Assembly (NCBI GenBank): GCA_964631565.1 | Contig: CAZVYJ010000066.1 | Location: 1 to 14,346 of the forward strand | Reading direction: 5' to 3' | DNA from: CAZVYJ01 sp964631565 | Lineage (GTDB): Bacteria; Planctomycetota; Phycisphaerae; SM23-33 | Length of the DNA: 14,346 nt | Program-made: the position numbers and the translations under genes | In this document: piece by piece, positions 6,398-13,398 of the stretch | Layout of the letters: each line of letters opens with the position of its first letter | How positions within the stretch are numbered: the first letter of the stretch is position 1 | The notes under the pieces: generated by a model | What the model was told of the DNA's origin: nothing | The model's database searches: none | The model's input: the letters and a program-made list of their open reading frames with translations, nothing else

Positions 6398-8731
6398 ATG
6401 GCAGCAGCGAAGGCAGGCAAGACAGGAAAGACTTTCATCGTTCGTCCCGTCGATGCACAATTTCCCGAAGAAAAGGCCGCTCAGGATTTGGCGAAGTACC
6501 TCAAGCAGATGACGGGCGCGACGGCCTCGCTCGTCGGCCCGGATGCCGTGACCGAGCTTGCAGCCGACTGCACGTACATACTCATCGGCCCGCCCGGGCG
6601 CAACTCGCTTACAGCCCGTCTCGTCAGCGGCGGCTGCCTGGCGGCGATGAAGAAGATGCCGCAGAACGAGGACGGTTTCGTCATCGCCAATGAAAAAATC
6701 GGTCGGGCCAGAGTGCTTGCGCTGGCCGGCGCGAGACCTATCGCCAGCCTGTACGCCGCATACGAATATCTCGAACGCAGCGGGGTGGGTTTCTTCCAGG
6801 ACGGCGAGTACGTCCCGCGCGTCAAGAAGATGCCCGTCTGCAATCTGGTCACGGCCCCGCGGTTCAAGAACCGCCTGCACACGGCATGGATAGCCCACAA
6901 CTCCATAAAGAAGTATTTCTCGCACTACTGGACGCTGGACGAGTGGAAGCGGGAGTTCGACTGGATGGCCAAGCGGCACATGAACATGTGCAGCGGAATG
7001 AACCTGTGCTACTACAACCGGTTCGCCGGCGACGCATTCATGCAGGCTTTCCCGGAGATAGGCCCGGAACCATACGACCGCATGTATCCAAGGATGGGCG
7101 GCTGGACGGTCGAAGTGGGCTGGCCGCCTGAAAAGCAGCGTGAGCAGACGCAGAAGATGCTCGAATACGGGCGCAGCGTGGGAGTGCGCTTCATTTACGG
7201 CATGGACTACGCGACGGTGCCCTTCCGCTTCAAGGACATTCACCCGGAATACAAGTACATGCCCGGCAACCAGTACGGCGAGAGCCGCCAGATAGACCCG
7301 CACGACCCGGGCGCATACGAGGTCGAGAAACGATACCTCACGAAGATCATCGAGCTTTTCGGAACCGACCACTACTACATGTACAGCCCCTACGGCGAAA
7401 TCGACGTGGGCGGCGGCGACCCGGAAAAAAACCTCGAGATGCGCATCACCGCGTGCAAGAGCATCATGAAGCTCATCGCCGATGTCGACCCCGAAGGCAT
7501 CTGGGTAACGGACAGCTGGGACATGATTTCCAAACGCCGCTGGAACCAGGAGCGGGTCGAGAGGTACATCAAGAGCTTCCCCAACAAAGGGGTGTACTTC
7601 TATGAGACGGCCGCCGACATCGCCGAGCCGAAGATGTACAAGACCTACGACGGGTGGTACGGCAAGGAGTGGGCGTTCGGCCTGCTGCACTCATTCGCCG
7701 GCGAGGACGCCCTGCACGGCGACCCGGCCGACCTGGTGGAACGCCTGCAGGAGGCGGCAGACTACCCCAACTGCACAGGCGTTTTCATGGTGCCTGAGAT
7801 GACGCACCACAACATCATGTTCTGGGATCTGGCGACCCACCTTGCGTGGCAGCCGAAGGAAATACGGTTCGACGAATTCGTAAAGAACTACGTCTCCCGC
7901 CGCTACGGTCAGGAAAACGTCAAAGCCATGCTGCCGGCATGGGAAAAAATCATCCGCGCGGTCTACTGGTACAAGGACCGCCCCACCGACTACGTGCTGA
8001 TGCGCATGTGTTCGCCGCACTTCCCGTGGTATCAGTGGACGGGCAACTGGGACGGCAACAACAACCTCATCAGCTGCCCGTTCTTCCCGAAGTGCGAGGC
8101 GAACTTCTACGAGCAGATGGCCGACTTCAATCGCGAGCTGCCTCTGCTGCGCGACGCACTCGGTATAATGCTCAAGCAGAAGGCGAAGCTGAAGAAAAAC
8201 CCGCTGTACGTCGAGGACCTCGTCGTCGTATTCCGAGCGCTGGCCGGCAAGACGTTCAACCAGCAGGCCGGCCTGGCGTATCTGGCATGGAAGGCGATGG
8301 ACATGCAGGCGTTCAAGGCCGCCCGCCCGAAGGCCATGAAAATAATGACTTGGATACAGGACGTCCTGTCCGTGATTCCATCGTACTCGATAAACAGGAC
8401 AATCGCCGAGGCCCGCAGCGTCAAGGGCAGCAACAAGCTGATACCGGAAATGATCCGCAACAACAGCATCAACGGCGACTACATCAACCAGGACGTATAT
8501 GAGCAGTTCCCCGGCCAGTACATTCCGCGGATGACTGCGTACTTCGACCTGCTGGAAAAGAAAATCGCCGAAAAGGACAAGCACCTGGAGTACGCGGAGC
8601 TTCAGCCGGTCTTCAAGAAAATCGACGACCGCTACCGCATGAAAGGCTGGAGCGGACCGGTGAAAAAAGGCGACCCGGTCGAAAAAGTGGCCAGGTATTT
8701 TCCGAAGATCACGGCCCTGCACTGCCTGTAG
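6398..8731 (+). CDS. GH89-like glycoside hydrolase (alpha-N-acetylglucosaminidase family), cytoplasmic form
   Basis: 777 residues with the three-part layout of alpha-N-acetylglucosaminidases (NAGLU, GH89): an alpha/beta N-terminal domain (about 12-145), a TIM-barrel core (about 155-485) and a helical C-terminal region (about 490-720). Family signatures include the W-x(3)-W-x-R-E-x-D-W-M stretch (about 179-190), ELFGTDHYYMYSPYGEID with acid/base candidate E334, GIWVTDSWDM, LLHSFAGEDALHG (429-441), VPEMTHHN with nucleophile candidate E467, and RRYG followed by AW. The two glutamates are 133 residues apart, close to the 130 of human NAGLU (E316, E446). The usual Asn before the first glutamate is Gly, and the TGQE motif after the DWM helix is absent, so substrate may differ. 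No signal peptide, and upstream codons to the stop at 6326 add none. ATG 6398 has AGGA 6 nt upstream. Confidence 0.85.
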   Translation: MAAAKAGKTGKTFIVRPVDAQFPEEKAAQDLAKYLKQMTGATASLVGPDAVTELAADCTYILIGPPGRNSLTARLVSGGCLAAMKKMPQNEDGFVIANEKIGRARVLALAGARPIASLYAAYEYLERSGVGFFQDGEYVPRVKKMPVCNLVTAPRFKNRLHTAWIAHNSIKKYFSHYWTLDEWKREFDWMAKRHMNMCSGMNLCYYNRFAGDAFMQAFPEIGPEPYDRMYPRMGGWTVEVGWPPEKQREQTQKMLEYGRSVGVRFIYGMDYATVPFRFKDIHPEYKYMPGNQYGESRQIDPHDPGAYEVEKRYLTKIIELFGTDHYYMYSPYGEIDVGGGDPEKNLEMRITACKSIMKLIADVDPEGIWVTDSWDMISKRRWNQERVERYIKSFPNKGVYFYETAADIAEPKMYKTYDGWYGKEWAFGLLHSFAGEDALHGDPADLVERLQEAADYPNCTGVFMVPEMTHHNIMFWDLATHLAWQPKEIRFDEFVKNYVSRRYGQENVKAMLPAWEKIIRAVYWYKDRPTDYVLMRMCSPHFPWYQWTGNWDGNNNLISCPFFPKCEANFYEQMADFNRELPLLRDALGIMLKQKAKLKKNPLYVEDLVVVFRALAGKTFNQQAGLAYLAWKAMDMQAFKAARPKAMKIMTWIQDVLSVIPSYSINRTIAEARSVKGSNKLIPEMIRNNSINGDYINQDVYEQFPGQYIPRMTAYFDLLEKKIAEKDKHLEYAELQPVFKKIDDRYRMKGWSGPVKKGDPVEKVARYFPKITALHCL

Positions 8732-8751
8732 CGGCCGCATCAGTTTATGCA

Positions 8752-8783
8752 ACGGCAGGATTTTATTAGATTTTACCTGCCGT
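8752..8783. terminator. Hairpin between the convergent GH89-like genes
   Basis: ACGGCAGG (8752-8759) and CCTGCCGT (8776-8783) form an 8-bp stem around a 16-base AT-rich loop in the 41-bp gap. The right arm includes the last codons of the minus-strand gene. Neither side has a good T-tract, so a bidirectional terminator is likely by position but weak by sequence. Confidence 0.35.
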
Positions 8784-11700
8784 CTTTGCGGAATCGGCTG
8801 ATGCGGTCGGCCAGCGCCTCGCGCGTGCCGTTGAACATGCCCGCGACTACGCTGATTTCAGCACTCTTGCCTGCGGGAAGTTTCCTGGCGGCCAGCGGCT
8901 CAAGGTGCATGCATGCGTTGCCGGGACACGGTGTCATGTAGCGGCACGGCGTGTTCCACGCCTGGAAGAACCACGTTTTTCCGTCGGGGCTTTGCACGGC
9001 GCAGGCGACGGCATTGTCGGTTTTGCTGGACACGAAACTGTATTTCGGAACGATGTCGGCATCCGGCTTGTCGGGATTGGGATGCATCGGAACCCAGCCT
9101 TTGTCGGTAAGCGCGAACAGGCTGTGCGGCGTTATTTTCTCGAACCACGTCCGGCCCTGCACGTCGCGGTCGAGAGGCAGGTCGCCCATGAACCTTCTGT
9201 TGCACCACCCCGGAGCGCCGGGAAGGTGGTTGACGCTCGTGCAGACGTCGAGGTAAACGTCCGAAAGGTCGTGGTCAAGCAGGTTCGTCAGCTTGAGCTT
9301 CGCAAACATTTCCGTTTCGCCCTTTTTGATTTCGACATCAAGCCTTATCCGCCCGCCAAGTTCGACGGTCCCCTTCATAGCGTCCTTTTCATCAGACCAC
9401 GTTCCAGGAATCATGTGCGTGCCGGCCAACCTGTCCATGCCGACAGCATTGATTATCTCCGGCAGCAGTATGCGGAACGCCGGCGAATCTTCGCCTCGCA
9501 GGATAACGTCGAAATCGAAGCACTTCGGTGTCTGCTGAATGATACGCATTGCTGCTTCCTTTTCTCTCAGATTAGCCTTGGCTGCGGCTTCAACGGAAGC
9601 CAGGGGCGCTTTCATGCACGACATTTTAAGGCAGTTCTTCACCTTGTCCACCGGGTCGCCCGAGGCCTGCCGCTTCGGCGACCAGCCGTTCTTGAGGTAC
9701 TCGGCATCTATCGGCCCGAACAGCGGCGCGACCTCGCCGAAGCCGACCGTGTTTTGCCCCTTGTCAAGTTTCGACTCCAGTGTGCCGAAGTACGCCTGCA
9801 TCCGCGGGATGTACTGGCCCTCGAACTGCTCGTAGACATCGTTTGTGACGTAGTCCCAGTTGAGGCACGCCTGGCGGACCATTTCGGCGACGAATTTGTT
9901 GCTGCCGGGCACGCTGCATGCCTCGGCGATTGTCTTGTTGATGGAATAAGACGGGCACAGTGCCAGCACGTCGCGGATTGCGCCCATTATCTCCATGGTC
10001 CGGTCGCGATGCTGCTCGAACGCTTTTCTGTCGCCGGCCTTGAAGGCGCTGTAGGCCATGTATGCTTCCCAGTTGAAGCACTTGCCCGCGTACGTGCGGA
10101 ACAGCACCACCGCGTCTTCGGTGTAGACGGGGTTATCCTTCTGGCGGCCGCTGATGGACAGGAATTTTTCAATCGCCTCGTGAAGAAGCGGTATCTCGCT
10201 GCGGAGGTCGTCGGTCTGCTGTCTGCGGATGGGTTCATCCTCGTCGAACAGCGGCGTGCTTAGATAGTTTCCGATGCCTTTGCCAGTCCAGTGATACCAC
10301 GGGTAGTTGTGGTACATCCTTTCGATGCGATAGGATTCGCCGCGGTACGGCCGATAGTGCATCACCGCCAGCACGACCTCCCGCCACGCCTCGAACATCG
10401 GCTGCTCAAAGCGACTGCCGTACCGCCTCACGCAGTAGTCCTGCAGGTACTTGTCGAAGTCCACGTCGGCCGGCTGCCACGCCAGGTGCGTCACAAGGTC
10501 CCAGAACATTACGTTGTAGTGCGTCATTTCCGGAACCATGAACACGCCGGTGCAGTTGGGCTGCCCCGCCGCCTCCTTTATGCGGCCTATCAGCTCGACC
10601 GGGTCGCCGCGGAGCGAATCCTCGCCGGCCAGCGCGTTTATCACGCCGAATGCCCATTTTTTTCCGTGCCACCAGTTGTGCTCCCTGGACAGGGGCGGCA
10701 TTTCGACGTCGGCAGCCGTGTTGTACAGGTACATCCGGTCCGTCGGGAAGCTGTCCAGATATGTTTTTACAAGTTCCTTGTTCCATCGCCTTCCGTCTAT
10801 CATATCCCAGCTGTCCGTGACCCAGACGCCCTGCGGGTCGACTTCTTCAATGAGCTTGAGGATTCCGTTGGCAGCCTTGATGCGCATCTCGAGATTCTTC
10901 TCCGGCGAGCCGCCGCCGACGTCGATCTCCGCGTACGGCGTGTACATGTAGTAATGGTCGGTGCCGAAGATTTTAACGACGGTCTGCAGGTACCGCTTCT
11001 CGACCTCGTATGCGTGCGGGTCGCGCGGGTCTATCTGGCGCGACGGACCGTAGACGTCGCCCGGCATGTACTGGTAGTCGGGGTGCGCCTTGAGGAACCG
11101 CAGCGGCACGGCCGCGTAGTCGAGGCAGTAAATGAACCGGACGCCGACGCTGCGGCCGTAATCTATAAGCTGCCTTGTCAGCTCGCGGCGATAGTCAGGC
11201 GGCCAGACCCAGTCGTGCGGGAAACCGGCCAGCATAAGGAAGCCGTTGGGGTCCTGCACTTCCGGGCCGATTTCCGGGAACGCCTGCTGGTAGGCGTCGC
11301 CTATGAAGTGCGTGTAATACCACAGGTCGAGGCGGAACATGTTCATCCGCCGCTTGGCCATCCAGTCGAATTCTCGTTTCCATTCGTCAAGCGTCCACCA
11401 GAAGGCGTGATATTTCTTGATGGCCTCGTGGGCGTTCCAGCAGAAATGCATGCGGTTGTCGAACCGCGGCTTCTCGATGCGGCGGAGGTCGCGGCACGGA
11501 ACATCCGGCATGTGAGGCACCTGCTCGCCGTCCTGGAAGAATCCGACGCCGCAGTATGTTTCAAGATAATCGTAAACCGCGTAGAGCGAACCGATAGGCT
11601 TCCGCCCCGCCAGCAGGACGACGGCCGAGCCGCCGGCTGTCTTGTCGGACAGGACAATGAAGGCTTCCCTGTGCTCGGGCATTTCGGCGACGGACGCAAG

Positions 11701-11985
11701 CAGCCCCTCCGCCCGCAACCTGGCCGCCAGCATGTTCCTTTCCGGCGGGCCGACGATGAAAAAGGATTCGTCGGCGGCCGGCTGCCCGGCCTGGCTGTCG
11801 TCAATAACCGTCGTCTGTCGGCCGGTTATCTGCGCCAGGTAGTCGGCAAGCTCGCCGGCTGCGTGGTCTTCCTGAAAAGTCGCCCCGGATGGTTTGACAA
11901 TTACGTACCTGCCGCCGGCCAGGCTGCAGCCGGCACAGAATATTCCGATAGCCGCCATCATCGCTACGATCCCATGCCATGGCAT
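8773..11985 (-). CDS. GH89-like glycoside hydrolase with lipoprotein-type signal and extra C-terminal domain
   Basis: A 1070-residue paralogue of the GH89-like protein encoded convergently at 6398. Residues 1-20 are a hydrophobic signal ending in FCAGC; C20 is a probable lipidation site, though Cys instead of Leu/Val at -3 is unusual. The N-terminal alpha/beta domain (about 25-160), the TIM barrel (about 175-505) and the helical region (about 510-735) follow the family order. Catalytic candidates are E353 in TPYAEID and E486 in VPEMTHYN, again 133 apart. The residue before E353 is Ala, not the usual Asn. Residues about 810-1070 form a further, probably beta-rich domain absent from the shorter paralogue. 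Expected site is the cell envelope, where it would cut glycans before uptake. ATG 11985 has AGAGGA 6 nt upstream. Confidence 0.85.
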   Translation of the reverse strand: MPWHGIVAMMAAIGIFCAGCSLAGGRYVIVKPSGATFQEDHAAGELADYLAQITGRQTTVIDDSQAGQPAADESFFIVGPPERNMLAARLRAEGLLASVAEMPEHREAFIVLSDKTAGGSAVVLLAGRKPIGSLYAVYDYLETYCGVGFFQDGEQVPHMPDVPCRDLRRIEKPRFDNRMHFCWNAHEAIKKYHAFWWTLDEWKREFDWMAKRRMNMFRLDLWYYTHFIGDAYQQAFPEIGPEVQDPNGFLMLAGFPHDWVWPPDYRRELTRQLIDYGRSVGVRFIYCLDYAAVPLRFLKAHPDYQYMPGDVYGPSRQIDPRDPHAYEVEKRYLQTVVKIFGTDHYYMYTPYAEIDVGGGSPEKNLEMRIKAANGILKLIEEVDPQGVWVTDSWDMIDGRRWNKELVKTYLDSFPTDRMYLYNTAADVEMPPLSREHNWWHGKKWAFGVINALAGEDSLRGDPVELIGRIKEAAGQPNCTGVFMVPEMTHYNVMFWDLVTHLAWQPADVDFDKYLQDYCVRRYGSRFEQPMFEAWREVVLAVMHYRPYRGESYRIERMYHNYPWYHWTGKGIGNYLSTPLFDEDEPIRRQQTDDLRSEIPLLHEAIEKFLSISGRQKDNPVYTEDAVVLFRTYAGKCFNWEAYMAYSAFKAGDRKAFEQHRDRTMEIMGAIRDVLALCPSYSINKTIAEACSVPGSNKFVAEMVRQACLNWDYVTNDVYEQFEGQYIPRMQAYFGTLESKLDKGQNTVGFGEVAPLFGPIDAEYLKNGWSPKRQASGDPVDKVKNCLKMSCMKAPLASVEAAAKANLREKEAAMRIIQQTPKCFDFDVILRGEDSPAFRILLPEIINAVGMDRLAGTHMIPGTWSDEKDAMKGTVELGGRIRLDVEIKKGETEMFAKLKLTNLLDHDLSDVYLDVCTSVNHLPGAPGWCNRRFMGDLPLDRDVQGRTWFEKITPHSLFALTDKGWVPMHPNPDKPDADIVPKYSFVSSKTDNAVACAVQSPDGKTWFFQAWNTPCRYMTPCPGNACMHLEPLAARKLPAGKSAEISVVAGMFNGTREALADRISRFRKDGR

Positions 11986-12063
11986 AGTCGGTCCTCTTCG
12001 TGCTTGAGATGTGATTTTTTGCAGAAAAACAGCAAATGCGGCAAAGCAGCAAACTGAAAATAT

Positions 12064-12081
12064 AACCGCTCGAAAGCGGTT
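12064..12081 (-). repeat. Inverted repeat with TTCG loop upstream of the lipoprotein GH89-like gene
   Basis: Read on the minus strand, AACCGCT, TTCG, AGCGGTT make a 7-bp stem with a stable tetraloop, followed by ATATTTTC. It lies 138 nt past the stop of the lipoprotein gene at 12219 and about 80 nt before ATG 11985. It may be a weak terminator of the lipoprotein unit. Alternatively it is an operator, since TATATT directly after it could be a -10 for the GH89-like gene; the -35 is poor. Confidence 0.45.
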
Positions 12082-12218
12082 CCGGACCGCAGCATATTCT
12101 CCGGATTCAGCGAAAGCTGCAATGGTTTTTATGACGCTCCAGGATTAGCTGGCTATAAAAGGTGTGAGTAACACGTTTTGATGGTTGCATACCAGGGAGG
12201 CCGTACGGCAAGGCTGCA

Positions 12219-12578
12219 TCAATCGTCGTTTACATCTTCAAAGCGTTTTTTGTAGCGGTCGCGTTCCTTTTCGACGCGCTTGCGCTGGTCCTTAAGGTCG
12301 TCCTTTATCTGCTCCTGTGTTTTCACGGCAGAAACCAGAGTGTTGTGTTTCTGCTCGAGGTTCTGGAGCGTGGTTCGCAGTGATGCGTTTTCGCTGAGAA
12401 TCTGGCTGGCGGAACGGCCGTCATCGACCGGCGCTGCCTGGTATGCGTTCGCCTGCGAGGATTCGCTCGGGCGGACGACGACGTCGGCACAGCCGCTCGC
12501 GCCCGCAAGCACGAGCAGTCCGCAGAGGGTACAAAAAGTGCAAAAAGTCATGGCGAATATGCTGATTGCGTATTTCAT
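12219..12578 (-). CDS. Small coiled-coil lipoprotein (second of a tandem pair)
   Basis: 119 residues. Residues 1-29 are a hydrophobic signal peptide ending LAGASGC, with C30 the likely lipidated residue. A short polar linker follows, then a charged heptad-like region (about 60-115) predicted to be a long coiled coil, ending ERDRYKKRFEDVNDD. It probably sits in the envelope as a helical oligomer in the manner of Braun-type lipoproteins, but lacks the terminal Lys used for peptidoglycan linkage. It begins 6 nt after the stop of the similar gene at 12585, and its ribosome binding site (AAAGG, 9-nt gap) is next to that stop, so they are co-translated. Both proteins share the E-N-x(2)-L-R start and a RDRYK near the end. 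No named family recognised. Confidence 0.8.
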   Translation of the reverse strand: MKYAISIFAMTFCTFCTLCGLLVLAGASGCADVVVRPSESSQANAYQAAPVDDGRSASQILSENASLRTTLQNLEQKHNTLVSAVKTQEQIKDDLKDQRKRVEKERDRYKKRFEDVNDD

Positions 12579-12584
12579 GGCTGT

Positions 12585-12920
12585 CTACCTTTCCAACGCC
12601 TGTTTGTAGCGGTCGCGCTGGGCGGCGGCCTTGTCGATGTCTGCCTGTATCTCGGCCTGGTCTTCCCTGAGCGAGCGGATTTTTCTTTCCAGCCGCGAGT
12701 TGTCCTGCTCCAGCCAGGCGATGCGGTCGCGAAGCTGCTGGTTCTCGCGGAGCAGGTCGCAGCGGTCGTTGGGATCGGCCCTGGTTATGTTGGCCGGCGG
12801 CACGGAACCGGAACTGCCGTAGTATGGAATTTCCGGAACGGTCACGTCGGCCTTGAAGCACCCCGCAACCGCCAGCAGACCGAACGACACCCACGCAAGA
12901 ATCATCGACATTCTAGTCAT
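12585..12920 (-). CDS. Small coiled-coil lipoprotein (first of a tandem pair)
   Basis: 111 residues. The signal ends LLAVAGC, a clean lipobox with C21 as lipidation site. A proline- and glycine-containing linker (about 22-50) is followed by a coiled coil (about 53-109) containing LLRENQQLRDRIAWLEQDN and ending QRDRYKQALER. It is likely an envelope lipoprotein forming helical bundles. ATG 12920 has a consensus AAGGAG 7 nt upstream, and a promoter candidate lies at 12990-13018. It leads a two-gene unit with the paralogous lipoprotein gene at 12219. A 15-nt identical stretch near each 3' end (12249-12263, 12603-12617) supports duplication. Function unknown. Confidence 0.8.
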   Translation of the reverse strand: MTRMSMILAWVSFGLLAVAGCFKADVTVPEIPYYGSSGSVPPANITRADPNDRCDLLRENQQLRDRIAWLEQDNSRLERKIRSLREDQAEIQADIDKAAAQRDRYKQALER

Positions 12921-12989
12921 ACTTGTGCTCCTTCACATCACGTCACAGCTGGCCAAAGCCCTGAAAGCCGCAGCTGTCGACGGCATTGC

Positions 12990-13018
12990 ATTTTAATATG
13001 TTCGCGCACGTATTGCCA
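12990..13018 (-). promoter_or_regulatory. Candidate promoter for the lipoprotein pair
   Basis: On the minus strand TAAAAT (12995-12990, five of six to the -10) lies 17 nt after TGGCAA (13018-13013, three of six to the -35). The leader of roughly 60 nt contains arms ACAGCTG (12945-12951) and CAGCTGT (12971-12977), which could form a stem. Confidence 0.35.
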
Positions 13019-13107
13019 GCAACCCGAATCCGGAAACGGAAGGCCAGCCTATTGAGAGTATTTCGCATCAGGATTGTTGCGCAGAAAAACTGAAAAATCC
13101 CCAGACA

Positions 13108-13380
13108 ATGGGCCATACTGGACTCAAAAGTAATTCTACAAATACCGGAAAATACAATAACTTAAAAAATTCCGCTAAACCAAGCGGTGCAGAATCCGGT
13201 GCAGTTTCAGATTATTTGTCTGGTGGTGATACAGATAATGGGCAAGCAAGAACGGGCAGACTGGAGGTCATAGCCGACCTGCTGACCAAGCTGAGTAAAT
13301 CTGAGCGCCGTGAAGTCATCAGGCAACTGTCATCTGACGAACTTACAGCCGTCGCAATACACATCATCGTTAACAGATGA
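13108..13380 (+). CDS. Small hypothetical protein, possibly an integrase-tail remnant
   Basis: 90 codons from ATG 13108 to TGA 13380. The first half is polar and low in structure (Asn, Ser, Thr, Lys) and contains AKPSGAESGAVS. The second half (about 50-90) is a clear helical region, RLEVIADLLTKLSKSERREV and onward. No ribosome binding site precedes the ATG, and the frame is open upstream to 12997 without a start codon, so the gene may be the 3' end of something longer. A Gly-Ala-x-Ser-Gly-Ala segment followed by a Leu-Pro-type helix resembles tails I recall on planctomycete tyrosine recombinases; this is memory-based inference. The base composition is more AT-rich than neighbouring genes. It converges on the aminotransferase gene with an 18-nt gap. 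Confidence 0.45.
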   Translation: MGHTGLKSNSTNTGKYNNLKNSAKPSGAESGAVSDYLSGGDTDNGQARTGRLEVIADLLTKLSKSERREVIRQLSSDELTAVAIHIIVNR

Positions 13381-13398
13381 CGTCCATGGGAAATGCCG

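Noticed and set aside
6332..8752. Minus-strand open frames opposite the first GH89-like gene
   Set aside because: They lie fully antisense to a gene with conserved motifs and lack a ribosome binding site or recognisable domain.
10291..12057. Long plus-strand open frame (588 codons) opposite the lipoprotein GH89-like gene
   Set aside because: It has the same antisense shadow pattern; shadow proteins opposite the two paralogues resemble each other only because the real genes do.
12200..12209. Palindrome GCCGTACGGC after the lipoprotein pair as terminator
   Set aside because: It has only a 10-bp palindrome with no loop room and no T-tract on either side.
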